Of a DNA stretch of 19,640 nucleotides, positions 12,491-19,640 are shown in pieces; positions within the stretch are counted from its first letter, which is position 1, and each line of letters starts with the position of its first letter. This DNA comes from Bacillota bacterium (GTDB taxonomy: Bacteria; Bacillota; Clostridia; Christensenellales; CAG-138): NCBI GenBank assembly GCA_023435025.1, contig JAEYSE010000058.1, positions 1 to 19,640 of the forward strand, given 5' to 3'. Under the pieces are notes generated by a model. That model did no database searches. It saw nothing but the letters and a program-made list of their open reading frames with translations, and was not told where the DNA came from. The translations under genes and the position numbers were made by a program.

Positions 12491-14122
12491 ATGACGCAGC
12501 CCAAGTGGTGGAAGGAGCGGGTGGTGTACCAGATTTACCCGCGTAGCTTTTACGACAGCAACGGGGACGGTATCGGCGATATTCCCGGTATCATTGAGAA
12601 GCTTGACGTGCTAAAAGACCTGGGCGTGGGCGTTCTATGGCTTTCGCCCGTATACTGCTCCCCCAACGAGGACAACGGCTACGATATCAGCGATTATCGC
12701 AACATCAACCCGGAATTCGGCACCATGGCGGATATGGAGCGCCTGATTGCGGAGGCAAACAGGCGGGATATCCGCATCGTGATGGACCTTGTCATCAATC
12801 ACACCTCCAAGGAGCACGAATGGTTCCAAAAAAGCCGGGATAAAAACAGCCCCTACCGGGACTATTACATCTGGCGACCGGGAAAAGGGGAGAATACCCC
12901 CCCCAACAACTGGACCAGCTTTTTTGCCGAGGACTGCTGGGAGTACGATGAAGCAAGCGGCGAATATTATCTCCATCTGTTCGCGCGCGGCATGCCGGAC
13001 CTGAACTACCACAACCCGCGTGTGGTGGAGGAAGTCAAGGACATTTTGCGCTTCTGGCTCAACAAGGGCATTTCCGGCTTCCGGTGCGACGTCATCAATG
13101 TCATATATAAAACCTCGCTGGAAGACGGGAAGAAGAAATTCATACTCACCGGCAGCGAGCACTATATTTCCCAGCCCGGCTGTCACAAGCTGCTCCAACA
13201 GTTTCGGCGTGAGGTATTGGATGGGTACGATTGCTTTACCGTCGGAGAAACGGTGTTCGTAACCCCACAAATGGGCAGGGATTTATGTGACCCAACGCGC
13301 AAAGAACTCGACATGATATTCACGTTCGAGCATATGGAGACGGATCAGATCCTAGTGAAATGGTTCAAGACCCGTTTTCAGCCGCAGAAATTTGCAAAGA
13401 CAATCGCCGCCTGGCAAAATGTTCTCGACTGGAACGCGAACTATCTTGAGAATCACGACCAGCCCCGCAGCGTTTCCCGGTTTGGGGACGATCAAGCGTA
13501 CTGGAAGGAGAGCGCAAAGCTGCTTTTGACCCTGCTCCTGACCCTTCGCGGCACGCCCTACTTGTACCAGGGGCAGGAAATCGGCATGACGAATTTCGAT
13601 TTTACTTCCATGGACGATATCAGGGATGTAGAAAGCCACAATGTATACCGGCTGGCCACAAAGCTTCGCCTACCCCGTTCCTACCGCTGGCGCATGATGC
13701 AGCGAACAAGCCGGGACAACGCCCGTACCCCTGTCCAGTGGGATACTACAAAAAACGGCGGGTTCACTTCAGGCAGACCATGGCTCAAGGTCAATGGCAA
13801 TTATCCAAAAATCAACATGGCGCAGCAGATGCGGGATGAAAGCTCTATCCGGAGCTTCTGCAAGCAACTGATTGCGCTTAGGGCCAGTGATGAAACCCTG
13901 CTTTACGGGGAGTTTTCCGTTCTTAACATCACCAAAGAACTGTTTGCCTACCGCCGTACGTTAAATGGTAAGGCTTATACGGTGCTGCTCAATTTCTCAA
14001 GTAAGACGATACCTATAGAGTATCGTGGGAAACTTGTGCTTTCCAACTATGGTAGCAGCGCGTCCCTCCGCAGCCTTAGGCCTTATGAAGCTGCGCTTTT
14101 GTACAATGAGGTGAGTCTATGA
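12491..14122 (+). CDS. GH13 alpha-glucosidase, oligo-1,6-glucosidase type
   Basis: The 543-residue protein has the full GH13 set: VVYQIYPRSF, DLVINHTS, GFRCDVIN with nucleophile Asp200, VGET with acid/base Glu253, and ENHDQPR with the transition-state Asp323, plus the C-terminal beta domain. Val201 directly after the nucleophile is, in this subfamily, the residue associated with alpha-1,6 (isomaltose-type) rather than maltose-type specificity. The fifth conserved region reads MPDLN instead of the usual QPDLN. Likely substrates are isomaltose, panose and similar small oligosaccharides in the cytoplasm. I start at ATG 12491, with GGGGAGGGG just upstream inside the GH1 end, instead of 12476. The last 4 bp (ATGA) overlap the GH36 gene, so the two are translationally coupled. 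Confidence 0.92.
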   Translation: MTQPKWWKERVVYQIYPRSFYDSNGDGIGDIPGIIEKLDVLKDLGVGVLWLSPVYCSPNEDNGYDISDYRNINPEFGTMADMERLIAEANRRDIRIVMDLVINHTSKEHEWFQKSRDKNSPYRDYYIWRPGKGENTPPNNWTSFFAEDCWEYDEASGEYYLHLFARGMPDLNYHNPRVVEEVKDILRFWLNKGISGFRCDVINVIYKTSLEDGKKKFILTGSEHYISQPGCHKLLQQFRREVLDGYDCFTVGETVFVTPQMGRDLCDPTRKELDMIFTFEHMETDQILVKWFKTRFQPQKFAKTIAAWQNVLDWNANYLENHDQPRSVSRFGDDQAYWKESAKLLLTLLLTLRGTPYLYQGQEIGMTNFDFTSMDDIRDVESHNVYRLATKLRLPRSYRWRMMQRTSRDNARTPVQWDTTKNGGFTSGRPWLKVNGNYPKINMAQQMRDESSIRSFCKQLIALRASDETLLYGEFSVLNITKELFAYRRTLNGKAYTVLLNFSSKTIPIEYRGKLVLSNYGSSASLRSLRPYEAALLYNEVSL

Positions 14123-16473
14123 GCGGTTGGATATCCGAAGAAAACGGCATATTCCGCCTGAACACAACAAATACGAGCTATTGGTTCCGCGTGACGGGCT
14201 TTGGGCATATGGAGCACATCCATTATGGGGAACGGCTCAAAGATGGAGAAATAGAGCCACTTTTACTAAAGCGCACGGCTTACACCGGTAGCAGCGTGCT
14301 CTATGATCAGAGTGACCCGACGTATTCTCTCGACACGCTGCTATTAGAGTGGAGCGGCATCGGGAAGGGCGACTTCCGGCATTCTCCTGCGGAACTTTTG
14401 ATGCCGGATGGTACATTTACCGCGGATTTTACCTACAAAGGTTACAGCATATTCGCGGGCACAGCCGCGCCTGAAAATCTTCCCGGCGCATACGGTGGGC
14501 AGAAAGACTGCGAAACGCTGTGCATCACACTGGAGGACGCACATGCAAATGTGGCATTGAACCTCTATTACACCGTTTTCCCGGAAACCGACGTCATCAC
14601 CCGGCGCTGCGTGCTGCAAAACAACAGCGAAAACCCGCTTACCATACGCCGCCTGATGAGCATGATGCTGGACTTGCCAAACCGAAATTACGTATTCACA
14701 ACGTTTGACGGCGGGTGGATTAAGGAAGCGCACCGGCATGACCGGCCGCTGCAATACGGCATGTATGTAAATGAAAGCACCACGGGTAATTCAAGCAACC
14801 GCCACAACCCAGGCTTCCTGCTGTATGAGGAAGGTTCGAATGAAGACTGGGGGCGCGTGTACGGCTTCAACCTTGTCTACAGCGGCAACCATTATTCTGT
14901 GGCGGAGCTGAGTGCGGGGGATACCGTACGCGTGATGACGGGGATAAGCCCACATTGCTTTTTGTGGACGCTTAAGCAGGGCGAACAGTTCCATACGCCT
15001 GCGGCTGTGCTTACGTTTTCAAACAACGGCTTCAACGGCATGAGCCAGAGATTCCATGCGTTTATTGGGAACCATATCGTGCGCGGGCCGTGGAAGGACA
15101 AGGAGCGCCCGGTGCTCCTTAACAACTGGGAAGCCCATTTCTTTCAATTCAACCAAAGAAAGCTCCTTGGCCTTGCGCGGCGGGCAAAAAAGCTGGGCGT
15201 GGAGTTGTTTGTGCTCGACGACGGCTGGTTCGGCAAACGGAATAGCGACACGGCAGGCCTGGGGGATTATACGGTCAACCGCAAAAAACTGCCGCAAGGC
15301 GTAGGCGCGTTTGCAAAGCGTATCCGCCGATTGGGGCTTCAATTTGGACTTTGGTTTGAGCCGGAATGCGTTAACGAGGACAGCGATTGCTTTCGGTTGC
15401 ATCCCGAGTGGGCGGTGCGTATACCGGGACGGGAGCCCGCGCGGGGAAGAAACCAGTTGCATTTGGATCTTTGCAATCCTGAGGTGCGGGATTATATCGT
15501 AACAAACGTCCGCGGCATATTGGAAGAAGGACAAATCTCCTATGTGAAGTGGGACATGAACCGGCATATGACAGATTGTTATTCCCCGCATGTGCCTCAT
15601 CAGGGCGAATTTTTCCATAGATATATGCTAGGGCTTTACGAGGTGCTGCATCGAATATTCGACGATAAACCGGAGATTTTACTGGAAATGTGCTCTTCTG
15701 GCGGCAACCGGTTCGATCTTGGTATGCTCTGTTTCGCGCCGCAGATATGGGCTTCGGACGATACCGATCCTGTGGAACGTTTAAAGATCCAGGGCGGGCT
15801 TTCGTACTTGTACCCACTCAGTACAATGGGCGCGCATGTCTCGAGCGCCCCGCACCAGCAAACCTTGCGGTATACGCCGCTTCCCACGCGCTTCCATGCC
15901 GCGTGCTTTGGCTGTTTGGGCTATGAGCTGGATTTAAAATACCTGACCACCGCAGAAAAACGGGAGGTAAAAGCACAGATCGATTTTTACAAGCGGCACA
16001 GGCGCACGTTTCAATACGGGCGCTTTTACCGGCTGGAGGCCGGGAAACAGAACAAGACCGTATGGGAAAGCCTGCGGGAGGATGGCGAAGAGGCGCTTGT
16101 CGGCTTTTTTCAAACCAAAGCACATGCATCCGAAGGGTATGACCGCCTACCGGTTGCGGGCTTACACAAAAGCGCGCGCTATATAGTACAAACGCGACCA
16201 CAGGGCCTGCGTGTAAAAAGCTTTGGCGTGCTCATTCATCATATCCTGCCGTTCCGCGTCCACCCGGAGGGCATTCTAGTGAGAACCGCCGACGCAAACT
16301 ACATGCTTCCCGACTGCGTGGAGCGCTATGAAGGCTACGGGGACGCGCTGACTGCGGGGATACTGCTCAATAACCAGTTTATCGGCAGCCATTACAACAA
16401 GCACATCCGCCTGCTGGGCGATTTTGGCTCCAATCTCTATGTGTTCACCAAACAAAAGGGGGAAGACGCATGA
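14119..16473 (+). CDS. GH36 alpha-galactosidase
   Basis: The 784-residue protein has the size and order of bacterial group I GH36 enzymes: an N-terminal beta-supersandwich (about 1-325), a catalytic barrel (about 326-670) and a C-terminal beta domain. Key sites are VLDDGWFG (Asp367-Asp368 region), LWFEPECVN, the nucleophile Asp479 in YVKWDMNR, the CSSGGNRFD substrate-binding segment, and the acid/base aspartate in WASDDTD (547-548). It hydrolyses terminal alpha-1,6-galactose from melibiose, raffinose or stachyose. No signal peptide, so the substrate must enter first. It overlaps its neighbours by ATGA at both ends. The barrel region QRKLLGLARRAKKLG, which in other members varies in length and affects oligomer state, appears normal. 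Length exceeds the usual ~730 only slightly. Confidence 0.95.
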   Translation: MSGWISEENGIFRLNTTNTSYWFRVTGFGHMEHIHYGERLKDGEIEPLLLKRTAYTGSSVLYDQSDPTYSLDTLLLEWSGIGKGDFRHSPAELLMPDGTFTADFTYKGYSIFAGTAAPENLPGAYGGQKDCETLCITLEDAHANVALNLYYTVFPETDVITRRCVLQNNSENPLTIRRLMSMMLDLPNRNYVFTTFDGGWIKEAHRHDRPLQYGMYVNESTTGNSSNRHNPGFLLYEEGSNEDWGRVYGFNLVYSGNHYSVAELSAGDTVRVMTGISPHCFLWTLKQGEQFHTPAAVLTFSNNGFNGMSQRFHAFIGNHIVRGPWKDKERPVLLNNWEAHFFQFNQRKLLGLARRAKKLGVELFVLDDGWFGKRNSDTAGLGDYTVNRKKLPQGVGAFAKRIRRLGLQFGLWFEPECVNEDSDCFRLHPEWAVRIPGREPARGRNQLHLDLCNPEVRDYIVTNVRGILEEGQISYVKWDMNRHMTDCYSPHVPHQGEFFHRYMLGLYEVLHRIFDDKPEILLEMCSSGGNRFDLGMLCFAPQIWASDDTDPVERLKIQGGLSYLYPLSTMGAHVSSAPHQQTLRYTPLPTRFHAACFGCLGYELDLKYLTTAEKREVKAQIDFYKRHRRTFQYGRFYRLEAGKQNKTVWESLREDGEEALVGFFQTKAHASEGYDRLPVAGLHKSARYIVQTRPQGLRVKSFGVLIHHILPFRVHPEGILVRTADANYMLPDCVERYEGYGDALTAGILLNNQFIGSHYNKHIRLLGDFGSNLYVFTKQKGEDA

Positions 16474-17846
16474 AAACAGCCTCGCGCAACCGCTACACAT
16501 TCGGCCTTGGCACCATCGGGCGGGATATGGTGTATTCCATGTTCAGCCTGTACTTGATGGTCTATCTGACCGAGGTTCTTGAGCTTTCCAATGAGGTGAT
16601 GTGGTGGGTTACCGGCGTATTGCTGATATTCCGCATATTCGACGCAGTAAACGATCCCGTTATGGGCGCGGTGGTGGATAACACGCGCTCAAAATTCGGA
16701 AAATTCAAACCGTGGATTGCCATAGGCGCGTTCGTCACAGGCATATTTACGGTGTTCATGTTCTGGGACACCGGCCTTAACGGCACGGCGTTCGTTGTGG
16801 TGTTCGCACTGACGTACTTGCTGTGGGAAGTGGGCTTTACCGCCAATGACATCGCCTACTGGTCCATGCTGCCGGCACTTTCCGTGGACCAGAAGGAGCG
16901 CGAGAAAATCGGTTCGTTTGCGCGCATCTGCGCGAACATCGGCATGTTTGCGGTGGTGGTGGGTATTGTGCCGATCACAAAAGCTCTTGGGGAATCCCTT
17001 GGCAGCATGACAACGGCGTATACGGTGTTTGCGGCAGTCGTGGTGTTTCTGATGTGGGCGGGGCAGTGCATCACGCTGTTCGGCGTAAAGGAGCCGCGCG
17101 GGTTGTTCGTTCAGGAAGAGCAGACGAGTTTAAAGGATATGGCGAAGGCGATTTTCCAGAACGATCAATTGCTTGTCACCGCCATTGCCATGTCCCTGTT
17201 TCTGATCGGCTACATGACGACCACGAGCTTTGGCCTGTATTATTTCAAGTACGTGTACGGTAACGAAGACATGTACTGGATTTTCGCCGCGGTATTGGGC
17301 GTATCGCAGATCAGCGCTCTCGCGGTATTCCCGCTGTTCCGCAAAAAGTACTCCCGCCGAACGCTCTATACGTTCGCTACAGCGCTGTTGCTGCTTGGAT
17401 ACGTCATTTTCTTTCTTTCGCCCGCGAACATGCTGTATATCGGCATTTCGGGCGTCATGATATTCGTGGGTGAGGCGTTTATACAGCTTTTGATACTCGT
17501 ATTCCTGACGGATACCATAGAATACGGCCAGTGGAAGCTTCATAAGCGCAACGAAAGCGTGACGTTCTCCATACAGCCCTTTATCAATAAGTTGGGCAAT
17601 GCCGTCGCATCCGGCATCGTGGGCGCGACATTGATACTCTCCGGCATCAACGAGGCGAAAAGCCCTGCCGACTTGACGGCGGAGGGGATTGCCATATTCA
17701 AATTCGCCATGTTTGTGCTGCCGCTGCTTTTCATCATCGCGGGCTATCTTGTGTACCGGTTTAAATTCAAAATCGACAAAGCCTTCTATGATAAGATCAT
17801 CGCGGATCTACACGCGCGCGGTCAACTGGGAGAAGAGACAAAATAA
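16470..17846 (+). CDS. GPH-family sugar:cation symporter (MelB-like MFS transporter)
   Basis: The 458-residue protein has twelve membrane segments and the GPH signature: YLMVYLTEVL in helix 1, and RIFDAVNDPVMGAVVDNTRSKFGKFKPW spanning the helix 2-3 loop, where the two acidic residues of the cation site lie in MelB-type proteins. It lacks the C-terminal EIIA-like domain found in LacS-type members, so no PTS control by phosphorylation is expected. It would import a disaccharide or short oligosaccharide with Na+ or H+. The ATG at 16470 overlaps the GH36 stop (ATGA); it is the last gene of the operon and the only transporter, so it probably handles all substrates of the three hydrolases. No convincing terminator follows. 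Confidence 0.92.
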   Translation: MKTASRNRYTFGLGTIGRDMVYSMFSLYLMVYLTEVLELSNEVMWWVTGVLLIFRIFDAVNDPVMGAVVDNTRSKFGKFKPWIAIGAFVTGIFTVFMFWDTGLNGTAFVVVFALTYLLWEVGFTANDIAYWSMLPALSVDQKEREKIGSFARICANIGMFAVVVGIVPITKALGESLGSMTTAYTVFAAVVVFLMWAGQCITLFGVKEPRGLFVQEEQTSLKDMAKAIFQNDQLLVTAIAMSLFLIGYMTTTSFGLYYFKYVYGNEDMYWIFAAVLGVSQISALAVFPLFRKKYSRRTLYTFATALLLLGYVIFFLSPANMLYIGISGVMIFVGEAFIQLLILVFLTDTIEYGQWKLHKRNESVTFSIQPFINKLGNAVASGIVGATLILSGINEAKSPADLTAEGIAIFKFAMFVLPLLFIIAGYLVYRFKFKIDKAFYDKIIADLHARGQLGEETK

Positions 17847-17874
17847 CTTCGTTATCCATAATCCCGTGCTTTGT

Positions 17875-17903
17875 TTGACGTTAGGGCCTAAAACTGCTAA
17901 AAT
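17875..17903 (+). promoter_or_regulatory. sigma-A promoter of the S41 protease gene, with palindrome in the spacer
   Basis: TTGACG, 17 bp, TAAAAT: one mismatch in each hexamer, ideal spacing. The spacer contains the perfect palindrome TTAGG-G-CCTAA (17881-17891), a possible operator. Start near 17910, leaving a leader of about 68 nt that includes CCACA/TGTGG (17951-17967), the right arm of which runs into the ribosome binding site. Confidence 0.8.
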
Positions 17904-17977
17904 CTGCGTATGTTGGTGGTGAACGCTTTTGTTTTAAAAAGCAAGAGGGTCCACAGCATATGTGTGGGGGAAAAAAC

Positions 17978-19207
17978 ATGAAGCATGGGGTTCGGCCAGC
18001 TTTGTACTATGCGGCCGCGGTGGTGATTACCGCGATCGTAAGCGTTGCCGTCACCATTACAATCATGAACAGGCAGAAAGGCGAGCGCGTGGTACTTAAC
18101 AGCGTGGAGTACCATGCGTATCAAAGCATGGCACCGCTGCTTGAACTAAAGGAAACCATAGAAGCCGAGCATTACGGCGATCAGGTCAAGGATGAAGATC
18201 TGTTAAAAGGGGCTATCAACGGCATGATTGCCGAGCTAAAAGACCCGTATGCCCGCTACTACACCGAAGAGGAATATGTGGCCTACCTGCAGCAGCTGGG
18301 CGGCGCTTACCATGGCATCGGCGCGCTGGTGGGGCAGCCGGAAGGGGAGGGTGTCCCCGTGTTGAAGGTGTACGAGGACAGCCCAGCCGAAGAGGCGGGT
18401 CTGCTGGCGGGGGATATTATTACCGCGGTGAACGGAAATCATTTAACCGGCCTCACGCTTGAAGAGGTGGAAATGCTCTTCAGCGGCGAGGACGGGACGC
18501 CTGTGGAAGTCGATTTGCTTCGCGGCGTGGAAACTAAGACGCTTTCCATTGTGCGCGGGCAGGGCGTGACGCAACGCGTGGTCCATAGACTTCTGAACCA
18601 ACGTACCGGCTATATACGGCTCGACAAGTTCACTGGTACCGCCGCGGACGAATTTGCGGAAGCGTTACGGGACCTTACCGACCGGGGCATGCGCAGCCTG
18701 GTCATCGACATCCGGGATAACCCGGGCGGGGAGCTAAGCCAGGTGGTGGCAGTGGCGGACGCACTGATGAAGGAGGGCGTCATCGTCTCCGTGCGGGGCA
18801 CGGACGGGCAGGAGGAGGTTTTCCGCTCGGATTCAAAGGGCATCAACGTGCCGTTGGCAGTACTGGTCAATGAAAACTCAGCGTCCGCAAGCGAAATACT
18901 TGCCGCCGCCGTACAGGACAGCGGTACCGGAACGGTAGTGGGCACAAAGACATACGGCAAGGGCGTGGTGCAGACCACCATACAGCTTCAAAGCAACGGC
19001 GGCTGGGTGAAACTGACCACCGCCGCCTACTACACGCCAAGCGGCGAGTATGTGGACGGTACAGGCGTTGTGCCCGATATCGATATTGATTTGGCCGATA
19101 ACGTGAAGGGGTTGCCCGTTGTGCGGATCGATGAAGATGACGACGCGCAGCTTTGGGCCGCGCTCGATGAAGTCAGAGAACAAGCGGACGCCCTTGCGGC
19201 ATCCTAG
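17978..19207 (+). CDS. S41 family carboxy-terminal processing protease (CtpA/CtpB-like)
   Basis: The 409-residue protein has an N-terminal signal anchor (about 8-30), a helical region with DPYARYYTEEEY (about 89-100), a PDZ domain (about 110-195; YHGIGALVG, DSPAEEAGLLAGDII) and the S41 catalytic domain. The serine-lysine dyad is Ser303 in NENSASASE and Lys328 in TYGKGVVQ, with Gln332 the third conserved residue at the expected spacing. It would cleave substrate C-termini outside the membrane; CtpB of B. subtilis works in pro-sigma-K activation, but a general envelope role is equally possible. I start at ATG 17978, with GGGGG 7 bp upstream, rather than the ATG at 17960, which lacks one. Own promoter; the flavin-reductase-like gene follows 22 bp later. 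Confidence 0.93.
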   Translation: MKHGVRPALYYAAAVVITAIVSVAVTITIMNRQKGERVVLNSVEYHAYQSMAPLLELKETIEAEHYGDQVKDEDLLKGAINGMIAELKDPYARYYTEEEYVAYLQQLGGAYHGIGALVGQPEGEGVPVLKVYEDSPAEEAGLLAGDIITAVNGNHLTGLTLEEVEMLFSGEDGTPVEVDLLRGVETKTLSIVRGQGVTQRVVHRLLNQRTGYIRLDKFTGTAADEFAEALRDLTDRGMRSLVIDIRDNPGGELSQVVAVADALMKEGVIVSVRGTDGQEEVFRSDSKGINVPLAVLVNENSASASEILAAAVQDSGTGTVVGTKTYGKGVVQTTIQLQSNGGWVKLTTAAYYTPSGEYVDGTGVVPDIDIDLADNVKGLPVVRIDEDDDAQLWAALDEVREQADALAAS

Positions 19208-19229
19208 ATAAAGGACAAAGGAGATAAAC

Positions 19230-19640
19230 ATGCAAGACGAAGCGTACAAGGCACTGCTGGAAGAAGCATGCGGGCAGTTACAACATGGCGGCGCTTTTTT
19301 GATGACTGGCAAAGAGGAACAAAACCCCATGACAATCGGCTGGGCGCAGTGGGGGGTGGTTTGGAGCATTCCCGTCTGCACGGTATTGGTTCGGCATACC
19401 CGGTATTCGCATTCGCTGCTGGAACGGGATCGCGTATTTACCGTATCCGTTCCCGCTGCAGGCACCATGAAAAAGGAGCTTGGCTTCTGCGGTTCCCGCT
19501 CTGGGCGGGATGGAGACAAAAAGCAGGCTTTGGGGCTTACTACATTGGAGCCAAAAGCGGGCGGCATTGCGCCGCTGTCCGGCTGCGTCATCCATTTTGA
19601 ATGCGAAGTGATTTATTCAACAGAAATGAAGGGCAACATG
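19230..19640 (+). CDS. flavin reductase-like protein (FMN-binding split barrel), 3' truncated by window edge
   Basis: The first 137 residues are visible and the frame is open to the last base. The pattern GAFLMTGKEEQNPMTIGWAQ, WSIPVCTVLVRHTRYSHSLLE and FTVSVPA fits the flavin reductase/FMN-binding split-barrel family, including the small clostridial flavoredoxin-like members that contain a TIGWxxxG...P motif near the FMN site. It likely binds FMN and moves electrons between NAD(P)H and an acceptor; the partner is unknown. The ATG at 19230 has AAAGGAG 7 bp upstream. The 22-bp gap to the S41 gene suggests cotranscription, though a functional link is not obvious. Confidence 0.82.
   Translation, partial: MQDEAYKALLEEACGQLQHGGAFLMTGKEEQNPMTIGWAQWGVVWSIPVCTVLVRHTRYSHSLLERDRVFTVSVPAAGTMKKELGFCGSRSGRDGDKKQALGLTTLEPKAGGIAPLSGCVIHFECEVIYSTEMKGNM

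Noticed and set aside
11734..12504. 256-residue minus-strand frame opposite the GH1 gene
   Set aside because: It is fully antisense to a well-supported GH1 gene, with no recognisable domain; high GC makes long shadow frames common here.

Overview
The window looks like the chromosome of a spore-forming, fairly GC-rich member of the Clostridia (Bacillota). The reasons are a YlmC/YmxH sporulation protein next to nrdR and pgeF (compare ylmC-ylmD after sigG in Bacillus subtilis), a DUF421-DUF4363 pair, a SpoIID-like peptidoglycan protein, an Amidase_3 enzyme without a signal peptide, strong Shine-Dalgarno sites with several TTG/GTG starts, and sigma-A promoters. No rRNA, tRNA, CRISPR array or insertion sequence was seen. 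A genus cannot be named from the sequence alone.

Layout. 1-304: the 3' end of an AT-rich gene of unknown function, unlike the rest in composition. 394-2256 (minus): ylmC-like gene, nrdR, pgeF and a 48-residue membrane microprotein carrying the GGADGPT motif of Na+-pumping decarboxylase beta subunits. 2395-2801 (minus): rpsU with a near-consensus promoter and two terminator hairpins. 2908-3062: no protein gene, but four tandem 11-bp repeats, a -10 element and three hairpins ending in a terminator, which together suggest a regulated small RNA. 3130-3615 (minus) is an HD-domain protein, divergent from a LysE-family exporter (3756-4409). 4437-5541 (minus): DUF421 and DUF4363 genes overlapping by 8 bp. 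5706-6956 (plus): amidase with SH3 domain plus an uncharacterised protein. 7033-7929 (minus): exported-domain/zinc-ribbon membrane protein. 8055-9680 (minus): SpoIID-like protein with two peptidoglycan-binding domains. 9745-10956 (minus): OFA-type MFS transporter.

11194-17846 is one tightly coupled plus-strand sugar operon: GH1 beta-glucosidase, GH13 alpha-1,6-type glucosidase, GH36 alpha-galactosidase and a GPH-family sugar:cation symporter, with junctions of 1 bp, ATGA and ATGA. All three hydrolases lack signal peptides, so the likely scheme is uptake of intact small oligosaccharides (melibiose/raffinose type, isomaltose type, beta-glucosides) by the symporter and hydrolysis in the cytoplasm. 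No sugar-responsive regulator is encoded nearby. Downstream, from its own promoter, lie an S41 carboxy-terminal processing protease and the start of a flavin-reductase-like gene that runs off the window.

The most interesting items are the candidate repeat-controlled small RNA (2908-3062), the GGADGPT microprotein, the cell-wall enzymes without export signals, and the inside-out zinc-ribbon membrane protein.
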